From Qingshengfaniella alkalisoli (GTDB taxonomy: Bacteria; Pseudomonadota; Alphaproteobacteria; Rhodobacterales; Rhodobacteraceae), in the NCBI RefSeq assembly GCF_007855645.1, contig NZ_CP042265.1, forward strand, positions 248,001 to 312,000: a stretch of 64,000 nt of DNA. Reading direction: 5' to 3'. Position numbers and translations under genes: made by a program. The first letter of the stretch is position 1. Each line of letters begins with the position of its first letter. The notes beneath the pieces are model-generated. The model made no database searches. It was not told the origin of the DNA and worked only from the letters and a program-made list of their open reading frames with translations. Positions 16,570 to 25,505 of this stretch are shown in pieces.

Positions 16570-17298
16570 ATGAGCCAGCTAGGGCGGTCCACCTTCAAAC
16601 GTGGCACATTGGCGGAAGAGCTCTATCTGCGTGTCCTGGAGCTGATTGTAGCGGGAAAATTTTCCGTCGGTGACAAGCTGCCGTCCGAGAACGAGATCAG
16701 CAAGACCTTTGGTGGTTCGCGCCCGGTAATCCGGATTGCCCTGACGCGCCTGCGTGAAGAGGGCGTGATTACCGCCCGACAGGGTGTCGGCTATTTTGTA
16801 ACGAACAGGCCCTCGGCTGACTTGACTGCCGTTGTTCACAGCGACTGGGACGAGTTATCCCATATCAACGAAGTACGGCAGGCGATCGAGCCAGTTGTTG
16901 CTCGTTGCGCGGCAGAGCGCGGCAAGAGGACTCAGCTGGACTTTGTAAGTCGCGCGCTGGATGTCTTGCGCGAACGCATCGAAGATGGTGAGGCAGGGTC
17001 GGATGCTGACTACGCTTTTCATCTTTCTATTGCTCAGGCCAGTGAAAACGATCTGTTTGTCTCAGTTCTGCGGTCGATGAGAGGGCAGCTTTTGAGCAGT
17101 ATCGTCACGACGAATAACGATGTGTTCGAACTGAAGCGTGAATATGCCGACGCAATCATTCAGGAACACCGCGACATCCATGATGCAATTCTAGCAGGGA
17201 ACGGTCAGGCAGCGGAAGTGTTCATGAAATACCACCTAATGAATGCGTTTCGACGGATCAGAAACCTCCAAGGCAAAACGCCCGTGACCGGCCCTTGA
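16570..17298 (+). CDS. GntR-family (FadR subfamily) regulator
   Basis: This 242-residue regulator has an N-terminal winged helix (FSVGDKLPSENEISKTFGGSRPVIRIALTRLREEGVI spanning about residues 35-72, written here as two parts of one domain) and a C-terminal FCD effector domain (about 95-220, with DADYAFHLSIAQASEN). It is divergent from the FAD oxidase and convergent with the TRAP transporter genes, so it may control either. GGGAGG precedes the ATG. Effectors of FCD proteins are usually carboxylic acids or sugar acids. Confidence 0.9.
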   Translation: MSQLGRSTFKRGTLAEELYLRVLELIVAGKFSVGDKLPSENEISKTFGGSRPVIRIALTRLREEGVITARQGVGYFVTNRPSADLTAVVHSDWDELSHINEVRQAIEPVVARCAAERGKRTQLDFVSRALDVLRERIEDGEAGSDADYAFHLSIAQASENDLFVSVLRSMRGQLLSSIVTTNNDVFELKREYADAIIQEHRDIHDAILAGNGQAAEVFMKYHLMNAFRRIRNLQGKTPVTGP

Positions 17299-17317
17299 GG
17301 GCCGATCAGTCGTCGTC

Positions 17318-18595
17318 CTAGCGATAAATCGCGACCGGCACCCACATTGATAGCGCGGGGATAAAGGTCAGCAACAGCAATACTGCGACCAAGGGCACCA
17401 GGAACGGGGCAGTAGCAAGAACACAGCGCTCGAATGGCACTCCGGAAACCTTGGACAATACGTATAGGACCATGCCCACTGGCGGCGTCAACAGACCTAT
17501 CATGAGGTTCAGGATCAGGATGATGCCGAAGTGAACCGGGTCGATCCCGATCTGGACGGCTACCGGGAGCAGCACTGGCGTCAGGATCGTAATCGCCGCA
17601 ATGGTTTCCATGAAACACCCGACGATCAGGACGATCAGCATGATGATCAGAAGGATTGCGACCTTGTTCTCGGTCAGGCCCAGAAGTTCGGAAGCGAACA
17701 TCTGCGCGACCTGATTGGCGGTCAGGATCCATGCAAAAATGGCGGATGCGGCGACGATCATCATGATCGAGGCTGTTGTCTCGACCGTATCCATCGACAC
17801 CCGCAGGATGCGCTTCCAATCAAGCGTGCGATAAACGACCAGCCCCAGAAACATGGAATAGGCAACGGCGGCAATCGCAGCCTCGGTCGGGGTGAACCAA
17901 CCTGTCAGAATGCCGCCCACGATGATGATCGGCGTGAACAACGGCAGGATCGCGGCACCGAAGGCTTGCAGGAAAGGTTTGAACTGAAATCGTTCGTCGC
18001 GCGGGTAGTTACGCATCTTGGCATAGACCGCCACCATGACCATCAGCGACATCGCCATCAACAGACCGGGGATCAGACCCGCGGCGAACAACTGCCCGAT
18101 GGAGGTGTCGGCGATGACCCCGTAGACCACCAGCGGCAGGGACGGCGGAATGATCGGGCCAATGGTAGAACTGGCAGCCGTGATCCCGACAGAGAAATCG
18201 GAGTCGTAGCCCGCTTCGCGCATGGCCTTGATTTCGATGTTTCCAAGCCCGCCCGCATCGGCGACAGCCGCGCCTGACATGCCCGCAAAGATAACGCTGG
18301 CACCGACATTGACGTGGCCTAACCCGCCATACATCCAACCCACGGCGGCACGGGCGAAATTGAAGATTTTGGTGGTGATGCCCGCGGTATTCATCAGATG
18401 CCCGGCCATGATGAAGAAGGGCACCGCGATCAGCGGGAAGGAATTGATGCCGTTGACCATGTTGTGCAGCACGACGACGCTTGGCATGCCTTCGAGCATG
18501 ATGAAGATCAGCGAAGACAGCCCCAGCGCAACCGCGACCGGTGCGCCTGCCACAAGCAACAGGAACAGGATGAGAAACAGAAGGGCGAGGCTCAT
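17318..18595 (-). CDS. TRAP transporter large permease (DctM)
   Basis: The 425-residue membrane protein is the channel subunit of a tripartite ATP-independent periplasmic transporter. It starts MSLALLFLILFLLLVAGAPVAVALGLSS and has about 12 membrane segments, with DctM landmarks FFIMAGHLMNTAGI (about residue 60), GMSGAAVADAGGLG (about 105) and PIIPPSLPLVVYG (about 150). The start overlaps the end of the DctQ gene by four bases. It works with the proteins encoded at 18592 and 19195. Confidence 0.95.
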   Translation of the reverse strand: MSLALLFLILFLLLVAGAPVAVALGLSSLIFIMLEGMPSVVVLHNMVNGINSFPLIAVPFFIMAGHLMNTAGITTKIFNFARAAVGWMYGGLGHVNVGASVIFAGMSGAAVADAGGLGNIEIKAMREAGYDSDFSVGITAASSTIGPIIPPSLPLVVYGVIADTSIGQLFAAGLIPGLLMAMSLMVMVAVYAKMRNYPRDERFQFKPFLQAFGAAILPLFTPIIIVGGILTGWFTPTEAAIAAVAYSMFLGLVVYRTLDWKRILRVSMDTVETTASIMMIVAASAIFAWILTANQVAQMFASELLGLTENKVAILLIIMLIVLIVGCFMETIAAITILTPVLLPVAVQIGIDPVHFGIILILNLMIGLLTPPVGMVLYVLSKVSGVPFERCVLATAPFLVPLVAVLLLLTFIPALSMWVPVAIYR

Positions 18596-19185
18596 GTCTG
18601 TGGGCCGCTTTCGTGTAAGTCGTGCAGGGAATGTTCTTCGAGTTCGCGGATGACGTCGTCAGGATCCTGGCGGATTTTGCGCAGCAGCCAATAGATGCAG
18701 AACAGGGTCATTACCCCAAGGCTTGCCGCGACTGACCAATAGACAAGGCTCTTTGGGATTTCTGCAGATGCCATCTTGGTTTTGGTCTTTTGCGCCAGCA
18801 ATACCGCCTGCCAGGCCAGATAACCCCAGAATACCGTCGAAACAAACTCCATCGCGACGGACATCCATTTGCCTGCGACGGGTGAAAGATAGCGGTAAAA
18901 GAACTCCAGAAAGATGTGCGTGCCTTTGCGCGTCACCGAAATCGCGCCCAGAAACGCCACGAGGATCAGGACGTAACGCGCGATTTCTTCGGTCCAGGCG
19001 AGGCTGTCGTTAAGAACATAGCGCGTGAAGAATTGCAGGAAGACGATAATCGCCAACCCCCAAAGGGCGATCAGCCCGGGCAGGTCCCAGATCCGAAAGT
19101 CGGAAATGTCGACCCCTTCATCTGCAAAGGTGATGTCAGGGCGCGCATCTCCGGCGCGCCCCTCATCGGTGGTATGTCCAGCCAT
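18592..19185 (-). CDS. TRAP transporter small permease (DctQ)
   Basis: This 197-residue protein has four hydrophobic segments between about residues 30 and 175 and the DctQ pattern WTEEIARYVLILVAFLGA followed by RKGTHIFLEFF. Long hydrophilic tails extend at both ends (an acidic N-terminal tail of about 28 residues and an acidic C-terminus). It lies between the binding protein and DctM genes in the usual P-Q-M order. Confidence 0.93.
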   Translation of the reverse strand: MAGHTTDEGRAGDARPDITFADEGVDISDFRIWDLPGLIALWGLAIIVFLQFFTRYVLNDSLAWTEEIARYVLILVAFLGAISVTRKGTHIFLEFFYRYLSPVAGKWMSVAMEFVSTVFWGYLAWQAVLLAQKTKTKMASAEIPKSLVYWSVAASLGVMTLFCIYWLLRKIRQDPDDVIRELEEHSLHDLHESGPQT

Positions 19186-19194
19186 TCAGCTGTC

Positions 19195-20163
19195 TCAGAG
19201 ATCTTGCAGGCGTTCGTAGTGCTCCATCGTGTAGGGCACGCCGTCACCGGTCAGCAGGGGCTCGACAGCGGCCTGGAAAGGCGCACGGTCGACTTCGTTC
19301 ACATTGATGCCTTCATCGCGGAACCACTGGATCAGATCCGTTTCGGATTGGTAGATTTCTTCCGAGATCTTGGTGGAGGCCTCAGACAGCACCTCGCGCA
19401 GCGCCGCCTCGTCATCGCCGACCTGAGCCAACGCGTTGTCGGACGCGATGATCAACAGCGAGTTCAGGATGTGGCCGGTCAGGTTGATGTCCGACTGCAC
19501 CTCGTAGAACTTCTTGAACTGGATGGTCGGCAGCGGGTTTTCCTGCGCGTCGACAACCCCTTGCTGCAGCGCAAGGTAGACCTCCGAGAAGGCCATCGGC
19601 GTCGGGTTGGCACCTACGGCATTGGGGAACATCAGCATCAGGGGCGAGTTCGGAACGCGGATCTTCAGCCCTTCCATGTCGGATGGTTCGAGGATCGGCT
19701 TGTTCGATGTCACGTGGCGCTGGCCGTAATAGACCAGATCGATCACCTGATTGCCCGTCGCATCGTGATAGCCATCCGACAGTTCGGCGAACAGGTCACT
19801 GTCGCGATAGGTTTGCCAATGATCATAGCCACGCATGATGAACGGATAGTCCGAAATCGCGATGGGGCCGTAATAGCGTTCCACGAAGCTTGGGCCGGTA
19901 TAGATGATATCTACCGCGCCAATGCCGAGGCCTTCGTTGATTTCGACTTCCTTACCCAAGGATGAAGCCGGAAAAACCTTGATCTCTACACGCCCATCGG
20001 TGCGGTTGCTTATCTCTTCCGCAGCCCATTCGGCATATTTGTGGTAGCTTGATCCAATTTCATAGACATGCGCCCATTTCAGTTCAGCGGCATAGGCCGA
20101 AGTGGACATGCCAAGAGCTATACAGCCCGCAGCGATCGCGGACGCGACATTTTTAAACTTCAT
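19195..20163 (-). CDS. TRAP transporter substrate-binding protein (DctP)
   Basis: The 322-residue periplasmic protein has a Sec signal peptide (residues 1-25, ending AYAAE) and the DctP fold: LKWAHVYEIGSSYHKYAEW, a GKEVEINEGLGIGAVDI segment, and GLKIRVPNSPLM with the conserved substrate-binding Arg near residue 170. The start at 20163 follows GGGAGGAAAA; an in-frame ATG six codons earlier would displace the signal. It heads the TRAP operon and is divergent from a GntR gene. The ligand is an organic or sugar acid; the neighbouring dehydrogenases suggest a hydroxy or sugar acid. Confidence 0.93.
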   Translation of the reverse strand: MKFKNVASAIAAGCIALGMSTSAYAAELKWAHVYEIGSSYHKYAEWAAEEISNRTDGRVEIKVFPASSLGKEVEINEGLGIGAVDIIYTGPSFVERYYGPIAISDYPFIMRGYDHWQTYRDSDLFAELSDGYHDATGNQVIDLVYYGQRHVTSNKPILEPSDMEGLKIRVPNSPLMLMFPNAVGANPTPMAFSEVYLALQQGVVDAQENPLPTIQFKKFYEVQSDINLTGHILNSLLIIASDNALAQVGDDEAALREVLSEASTKISEEIYQSETDLIQWFRDEGINVNEVDRAPFQAAVEPLLTGDGVPYTMEHYERLQDL

Positions 20164-20238
20164 TTTTTCCTCCCAAGACAACCCGCTAGGGGTGTTCGCT
20201 TGCTCCGGGGAATCTTGACAGATGCCAGAGCTTGCCCG

Positions 20239-20258
20239 TTAACTGAAATACAAGTTAA
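20239..20258. promoter_or_regulatory. Inverted repeat in the TRAP/GntR divergent region
   Basis: TTAACT (20239-20244) and AGTTAA (20253-20258) form a 6-bp inverted repeat with an 8-base spacer, midway between the divergent dctP and GntR genes. The position suits an operator for the GntR regulator starting at 20320, but the sequence is AT-rich and short, so the evidence is weak. Confidence 0.35.
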
Positions 20259-20319
20259 TGCGCAGGTCAAGAAACTTTTCGCTGCGTCAGAGAGTTTCGG
20301 GGCAAAGGAGGCAAGCGGA

Positions 20320-21138
20320 ATGCCACAAAACAAGGGCGAGGTGACTTCGAGACCCCGCAAGCGCAGGGCGCCAAACACGGCGCCGACCGGTCCGGCACAA
20401 TTTCTGACGCGTGGAGGATCGACATATTCCGAGATAATCTATCGCAAGTTGCGACATGCGATTGTTTCAATGGAAATGACACCGGGGACGCCAATCCTCG
20501 AACGTGAAATCGCGTCGGAAGAAGGTGTATCGCGTACGCCGATCCGTGACGCTGTTCTACGCCTCGCTGAAGAACAACTTGTCGAAATCGTTCCCAAATC
20601 CGGTACGTTCGTCGGCAGGATTCCCATGTCCGCGTTGCCTGAGGCGTTGATTGCACGGCGGGCATTGGAAGATGTTACCGTGCGGCGTGCAACCGAACTC
20701 GCTGCGCAGAACCAACTCGAAGACCTGGACGCGCTGATTGTACAGCAGGCAAAGGCGATAGCGCGTGAAGACGAGAATGCCTTTCACGAAGCCGACGAGT
20801 TGTTTCATATTCGCATCGCGGAGATTTCGCGCCTGCCGGGGATCTGGCGCCTGATCGCGTCGGTAAAGGTTCAAGTCGATCGGTATCGCCGCCTAACGCT
20901 ACCGGTATCAGGTCGAATGGCGACAGCTATGGAAGAACATGACGCGGTGCTAAGGGCTATGCGCGCGAAAGATATTGATCGCGCGGCCAGCGCCATGTCC
21001 AAGCATCTGAGTGGGCTCCAGATTGATTTTCCCAAAGTAAGAGATATGTTTTCCGACCACTTCATCCATGATCTGGATCTGTCCGAAGACTGGCTGGACG
21101 CAGTCGCATTGCAGCCGGGAGAGAAAGCGGATGAATGA
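20320..21138 (+). CDS. GntR-family (FCD) regulator of the TRAP/Ldh locus
   Basis: The start at 20320 (MPQNKG) follows a strong AAGGAGG; the frame stays open upstream into the dctP signal region but has no better start. The 272-residue protein has an extended basic N-terminal tail (RPRKRRAP), a winged helix around residues 35-100 (EIASEEGVSRTPIRDAVLRL) and an FCD domain (about 110-240, with FHEADELFHIRIAEIS). Its stop overlaps the Ldh-family gene start by eight bases. It is divergent from the TRAP transporter and probably controls both. Confidence 0.9.
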   Translation: MPQNKGEVTSRPRKRRAPNTAPTGPAQFLTRGGSTYSEIIYRKLRHAIVSMEMTPGTPILEREIASEEGVSRTPIRDAVLRLAEEQLVEIVPKSGTFVGRIPMSALPEALIARRALEDVTVRRATELAAQNQLEDLDALIVQQAKAIAREDENAFHEADELFHIRIAEISRLPGIWRLIASVKVQVDRYRRLTLPVSGRMATAMEEHDAVLRAMRAKDIDRAASAMSKHLSGLQIDFPKVRDMFSDHFIHDLDLSEDWLDAVALQPGEKADE

Positions 21139-22186
21139 TCTGGTTTTGGTCAACGCGGACCATCTGAAAGATTTCTGTGAAGCCGTGTTTACCCGTGCAG
21201 GCGCGGACATCGAGACGGCAACGGATGCGACCCGTGCGATGATGCATGCCTCGATCCACGCGGTGGAAAGCCACGGTGTGCGACTGCTGCCTCACTACAT
21301 TACGGCGATCAGGGGTGGACGGGTCAACGGCCAGCCGAAGATGGAATTCACACGCGTCAAGGCTGGCAGCGGTTTACTTGATGGTGATCATGGTCACGGG
21401 GCGCACGTCGCTTACGTCGCCACAGATCATGCGATCGAGATGGCGCGTGATGCAGGGATTGCGGCGGTCGGTATCCGGAACTCATCCCATTTCGGCCCCG
21501 CAGGAGCCTTCACCCTGCACGCTGCGCAGCAAGGGTTCATCGCACTCGCCACATGCAATTCCGACAGTTTCGTGCGGCTGCATGACGGGGCTACACGGTT
21601 TCACGGAACAAATCCGATCTCGGTGGCGGCGCCAAGCGGAGGCGACGATCCATGGCTTTTGGATATGGCGACCAGTGCTGTGCCCTATAACCGCGTGCAG
21701 CTTTACAAGAGCCTTGGGCAGGAGCTGCCTGAGTTGGTCGCGTCAGATGCTGACGGGTTGAACACGCATGATCCCGCGGCCGCTGAAATGTTGGTGCCGC
21801 TAGGCGGTGAGTTCGGGTTTAAGGGCGCGGGGTTGGGTGGTGTTGCCGAGATACTTTCGGCAGCCCTGACAGGCATGCGGTTCAGCCCGGAGATCGCGCC
21901 GATGCCTGGCCCCGACTTTTCGACCCAGCGCGAAATGGGGGCATTCATTCTGGTGATCGACCCGGATGGTTTCGTCGGTCGGGCGCTGTTCGAAGGCGGT
22001 ATGCGCCGGTATCTGGAGCAACTCAGGCAGTCGCCCGCCCGTGACGGGATGCGGGTGATGGCTCCGGGGGATCGCGAATGGGTGCGGGCGAAGGAGCGGC
22101 GAACACATGGCATGCCGCTTGATCCGGTTACCCTGACGGAGTTCGAAGATCTCGCGCAGGATTTCGGCGTCGAACTACCATTCTAA
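21131..22186 (+). CDS. Ldh-family (malate/L-lactate/ureidoglycolate type) NAD(P) dehydrogenase
   Basis: The 351-residue protein belongs to the Ldh_2 / MDH-like family, whose fold differs from classical Rossmann LDHs. Typical segments are DATRAMMHASIHAVESHGVRLLPHY (residues 25-50), the catalytic-type His in GIRNSSHFGPAG (about 118) and MATSAVPYNRV near 180. Known members oxidise or reduce 2-hydroxy acids (malate, sulfolactate, ureidoglycolate, delta1-piperideine-2-carboxylate). It is coupled to the GntR gene upstream and opposite the TRAP importer, so it likely acts on the imported acid. The substrate is not resolvable. Confidence 0.88.
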   Translation: MNDLVLVNADHLKDFCEAVFTRAGADIETATDATRAMMHASIHAVESHGVRLLPHYITAIRGGRVNGQPKMEFTRVKAGSGLLDGDHGHGAHVAYVATDHAIEMARDAGIAAVGIRNSSHFGPAGAFTLHAAQQGFIALATCNSDSFVRLHDGATRFHGTNPISVAAPSGGDDPWLLDMATSAVPYNRVQLYKSLGQELPELVASDADGLNTHDPAAAEMLVPLGGEFGFKGAGLGGVAEILSAALTGMRFSPEIAPMPGPDFSTQREMGAFILVIDPDGFVGRALFEGGMRRYLEQLRQSPARDGMRVMAPGDREWVRAKERRTHGMPLDPVTLTEFEDLAQDFGVELPF

Positions 22187-22190
22187 CGCG

Positions 22191-22859
22191 TCAGCCCAAG
22201 GCGCGCTTGCCAGAGGGGTCCGTGTTCACCTGAGCGAATGCCTGAAGCAGATCGGCTACTTCGGTCAAATGGCTGCGCATCAGCTTTGCGGACTTCGCAC
22301 CCTTACTGCTGGAAATAGCTTCGAATATCCCTTCATGCGCCGCGAGCGTTCGGGCGGGCTGGCCGGGGTTGGGCAACAACGCCCGGCGGGCACGATCCAG
22401 ATTGGCCTGTGCTTGCCTTAGCATGGATTGCGCCATCTCGGACGCGGAAAATTCCGTGATAATCCGGTGAAACTCGACATCCAGTTCGTAAAAGCCGGTG
22501 ACGTCGCCTGCATCTGCGGCAACCCTTTGATAGCGCAGGTTTCTTTCCAGCGCCTCGGTCGGGCGCTCGTTCGCCTCCGCGAACCGCGCCGCACATTCGG
22601 CTTCAAGTGCCGTACGGATCATGAACCAATCGGCGATTGCCGTTGCATCCAGCTGAGATACGAATGATCCGTGCTGAGGAACAATTTCGACCAAGCCCTC
22701 AAAGGCCAACCTGTCCACCGCGCCGGATATCGGCTGACGTGATGCATTCAGTTTCTCGGCCAACTCCCCCTTGCTGATCGCAGCGCCCGGAGGCAAATCG
22801 CCGCTCAGGATCATTTCCCGCAAAGCGGTGTAGACCAGATCCGTTTTTGTCACGCCCAT
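22191..22859 (-). CDS. GntR-family (FCD) regulator
   Basis: The 222-residue regulator has a winged helix (residues 1-70, GDLPPGAAISKGELAEKLNASRQPISGAVDRL in that region) and an FCD domain with FYELDVEFHRIITEFSASEM. The start at 22859 (MGVTKTD) follows AAAGG; a longer frame from 22904 is less likely because it would overlap the upstream intergenic region without an RBS. It lies 20 bases downstream of the UxaA-type gene on the same strand, so the two probably form an operon controlled by this protein. Confidence 0.9.
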   Translation of the reverse strand: MGVTKTDLVYTALREMILSGDLPPGAAISKGELAEKLNASRQPISGAVDRLAFEGLVEIVPQHGSFVSQLDATAIADWFMIRTALEAECAARFAEANERPTEALERNLRYQRVAADAGDVTGFYELDVEFHRIITEFSASEMAQSMLRQAQANLDRARRALLPNPGQPARTLAAHEGIFEAISSSKGAKSAKLMRSHLTEVADLLQAFAQVNTDPSGKRALG

Positions 22860-22879
22860 TCCGCGCCTTTCAAATTGTC

Positions 22880-24397
22880 TTACATCACAGCACCGATCTG
22901 CCACGGCACAAATTCAGCTCCGCCGAAACCGAGTTGTTCGCTCTTGGTGCGTTCGCCCGACGCGACGCGGATCATCATCTCGAAAATTTCTTCGCCTTTT
23001 TGTTCGAGGCTGACGCCATCGGTCACGATATCGCCGCAGTTGATGTCCATGTCCTCGGACATACGAGCATACATTTCACTGTTTGTCGCCAATTTGATGC
23101 CCGGCGTCGGCTTGTATCCCGACACCGACCCGCGACCCGTCGTGAAGATGATCAGGTTCGCACCGCTGGCGATCTGGCCGGTGACAGAGCACGGGTCGTA
23201 TCCAGGACTGTCCATATAGACGAAGCCTTTGCGATCGACGGGTTCCGCGAATTTATAAAAGCCGGCTAGCGGCGCCGTACCGCTTTTGGCGACAGCCCCG
23301 AGGGACTTTTCCAGGATGGTCGTCAATCCGCCGCGCTTGTTGCCGGGCGAGGGGTTGTTGTCCATCTCCCCGCCGCGCGTCGCGGTGTAGTCTTCCCACC
23401 AAGCGATCCGCGCGATCAGGTCTTCAGCGACCTGGGAAGCCACCGCGCGCCGCGTCAGAAGGTGCTCCGCGCCATAGATTTCAGGGGTCTCCGACAGGAT
23501 TGTCGAGCCGCCACGCCGCACCAGAAGGTCGGAAGCATAGCCAAGCGCCGGGTTTGCGGTAATCCCGGAATAACCATCGGACCCACCGCATTGCATGCCA
23601 ACGGTAATCTCGGAGACGGGGATCGGTTCGCGCGTGGCCTTGTTCGCGATCTCGCCCATCTCGCGCAGAACCTTCAGGCCTTCCTCGATGGTGCGGCGGG
23701 TTCCGCCTGTCTGCTGGATGGTCATATAGCGGAAATTGTTGTCATCGCGCAGCCGACCAGCGCCGACCAGCGCCGGAATCTGCATAACCTCGCAGCCCAG
23801 TCCGACCAACAGCACGCCACCGAAATTCGGGTGCCGCGCGTAGCCTGAAATCGTGCGGAAAAGGGTGTCGTACCCTTCATCCGTACCCGACATACCACAA
23901 CCACCGCTATGGGCGATGGGTACGACACCATCGATATTTTCCATCCGTTGGAACCAGTCCGATTTCTCAACGGCTTCCGCGATGAACCTCGCGACGCTAC
24001 CCGAGCAGTTCACTGTCGTAACAATGCCCAGATAGTTTCGCGTACCGGCTTTTCCGTCGCTGCGCCGGTAGCCCATGAAGGTGCGGCCATCTTCGATTGC
24101 GGGCAGCGGAGAATTCGCTTGCGCGATGGCGTAGTCGCGGGAGTGTTCACCCATCCCCATGTTGTGTGAATGGATGTGATCCCCTGCCTTGATGTCTTTC
24201 GTCGCTTGCCCGATGATCTGACCATAGCGATGGATCTTCTCTCCCGCCAGCACATCACGAAGCGCGATCTTGTGGCCGCGATTGATCGCTCCCGTCGTTG
24301 TGATGCCGTGGTCGGGCAGTTGAATGCCTGCGGGCAAGTCTTCGAGCGCGATCGCTACGGTGTCATCGGGGTGAAGAAGGATCGTCTTGCTTGTCAT
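22880..24397 (-). CDS. UxaA-family altronate/galactarate-type dehydratase
   Basis: The 505-residue protein has both parts of the family: an N-terminal SAF domain (about residues 8-85) and the large UxaA catalytic domain starting at GYRRSDGKAGTRNYLGI (about 108). Conserved Cys-containing motifs include VNCSG, HSGGCGMSGTDEG (about 165), GLGCE (about 198) and GMQCGGSDGYSG (about 272), which hold the metal or Fe-S site. Full-length fusion agrees with D-altronate dehydratase, making 2-keto-3-deoxygluconate; galactarate dehydratase is the alternative. It shares an upstream region with the D-2-hydroxyacid dehydrogenase gene and is followed by a GntR regulator. Confidence 0.88.
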   Translation of the reverse strand: MTSKTILLHPDDTVAIALEDLPAGIQLPDHGITTTGAINRGHKIALRDVLAGEKIHRYGQIIGQATKDIKAGDHIHSHNMGMGEHSRDYAIAQANSPLPAIEDGRTFMGYRRSDGKAGTRNYLGIVTTVNCSGSVARFIAEAVEKSDWFQRMENIDGVVPIAHSGGCGMSGTDEGYDTLFRTISGYARHPNFGGVLLVGLGCEVMQIPALVGAGRLRDDNNFRYMTIQQTGGTRRTIEEGLKVLREMGEIANKATREPIPVSEITVGMQCGGSDGYSGITANPALGYASDLLVRRGGSTILSETPEIYGAEHLLTRRAVASQVAEDLIARIAWWEDYTATRGGEMDNNPSPGNKRGGLTTILEKSLGAVAKSGTAPLAGFYKFAEPVDRKGFVYMDSPGYDPCSVTGQIASGANLIIFTTGRGSVSGYKPTPGIKLATNSEMYARMSEDMDINCGDIVTDGVSLEQKGEEIFEMMIRVASGERTKSEQLGFGGAEFVPWQIGAVM

Positions 24398-24423
24398 CTT
24401 GGTCTCCTGACGGGCTGGCCTTA

Positions 24424-24437
24424 GCTAGCATGTTAGC
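24424..24437. promoter_or_regulatory. Near-palindrome between UxaA-type and 2-hydroxyacid dehydrogenase genes
   Basis: GCTAGCATGTTAGC matches its reverse complement at 12 of 14 positions and lies 27 bases upstream of the UxaA-type start, in the divergent gap. It is a candidate site for the GntR protein encoded at 22191. Short and unsupported by a second copy. Confidence 0.35.
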
Positions 24438-24535
24438 ATTGCAACCGTCCAGCCCTTCCATCCTTTGACAAGTCGTTTTACAGCTTGTTGCAACTTGACC
24501 GCTACTCGATGGCGAAAAATGGGAGATCACCTAAA

Positions 24536-25477
24536 ATGAAGCCCGATGTTCTGGTGTTGCAGGAAATCCGTCCGGATCAGATGAAACAGCTTGAAGCGGC
24601 CTACACGCTTCACCGCTATGATCAGGTTGGTGATCCCGACGCGCTTCTGGCTGAAGTGGGCGACAAGATCGAAGCGGTCGTAACATCGGGCGGTTCGGGC
24701 ATCACGCGTGCGCAGATCGAGCGGATGCCGAATTTGAAGATCGCGTCCCTGTCCAGTGTGGGCTACGACACCGTCGATCTGGCGGCCTGCAATGATCATG
24801 GCGTGACAGTCACGAATACGCCCGACGTACTGAACGACGATGTGGCGGACACCGCAATCATGCTGTTGCTGGCCGTGCAGCGCGGGTTGGTCAAGGGCGA
24901 TGCCTATGCTCGCTCCGGAGAGTGGGCCAAGTCGGGACCGATGCCGTTGCTGCGGTCGACACGTGGCAAGAAACTTGGAGTTGTTGGTCTTGGTCGCATC
25001 GGCAAGGCAATCGCGGAACGCGCTACGCCCTTTGGGCTGAACATCGTCTATCACGGTCGGAACAAGCAGGACGCAGTGGATTATCCCTACTACGCGGACC
25101 TGAAGGAAATGGCGCAAGACGTGGATATCATGATTGTCATCACGGCTGGCGGAGAAGGTACACGAGGTCTCATCTCCAAAGACGTGATCGAAGCCTTGGG
25201 ACCGGATGGGGCGCTCATAAATGTCTCGCGCGGAACGGTCGTTGACGAACCTGCGATGATCGAGGCCCTGCAATCAGGTAAGCTTGGCGCGGCTGGTCTC
25301 GACGTATTCCTGAATGAACCTGACATTGATCCGGCCTTCGCCGCGCTCGAAAACGTAACACTTTATCCGCATCACGCGTCGGGCACTATTGAAACTCGCG
25401 CTGCGATGTCCCAACTCGTGGTGGATAATCTGGCGGCGCATTTTGCGGGCAAACCCCTGCTGACGCCGGTCAACTGA
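24536..25477 (+). CDS. D-isomer-specific 2-hydroxyacid dehydrogenase (GhrB/hydroxypyruvate reductase type)
   Basis: The 313-residue NAD(P)-dependent enzyme has the Rossmann motif GVVGLGRIGKA (about residue 147), the catalytic Arg in LINVSRGTVVDE (about 232), Glu in FLNEPDID (about 260) and His in YPHHASGT (about 279). It reduces 2-keto acids such as glyoxylate, hydroxypyruvate or 2-ketogluconate. The ATG at 24536 (MKPDVL) is chosen; another at 24509 is in frame. Divergence from the UxaA-type gene suggests use in the same hexuronate or sugar-acid pathway. Confidence 0.9.
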   Translation: MKPDVLVLQEIRPDQMKQLEAAYTLHRYDQVGDPDALLAEVGDKIEAVVTSGGSGITRAQIERMPNLKIASLSSVGYDTVDLAACNDHGVTVTNTPDVLNDDVADTAIMLLLAVQRGLVKGDAYARSGEWAKSGPMPLLRSTRGKKLGVVGLGRIGKAIAERATPFGLNIVYHGRNKQDAVDYPYYADLKEMAQDVDIMIVITAGGEGTRGLISKDVIEALGPDGALINVSRGTVVDEPAMIEALQSGKLGAAGLDVFLNEPDIDPAFAALENVTLYPHHASGTIETRAAMSQLVVDNLAAHFAGKPLLTPVN

Positions 25478-25505
25478 ACTGCAACGGATGGTGAACAAGG
25501 CTCAC

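Noticed and set aside
17289-17304. A short GC hairpin (CGGCCC/GGGCCG) at the end of the GntR gene.
   Set aside because: It overlaps the stop codon, has no T run on either strand, and a stem this short is expected by chance in this composition.
18916-19965. A 349-codon plus-strand frame opposite the TRAP DctQ and DctP genes.
   Set aside because: It runs across two genuine genes in antisense, with no RBS or family motif.
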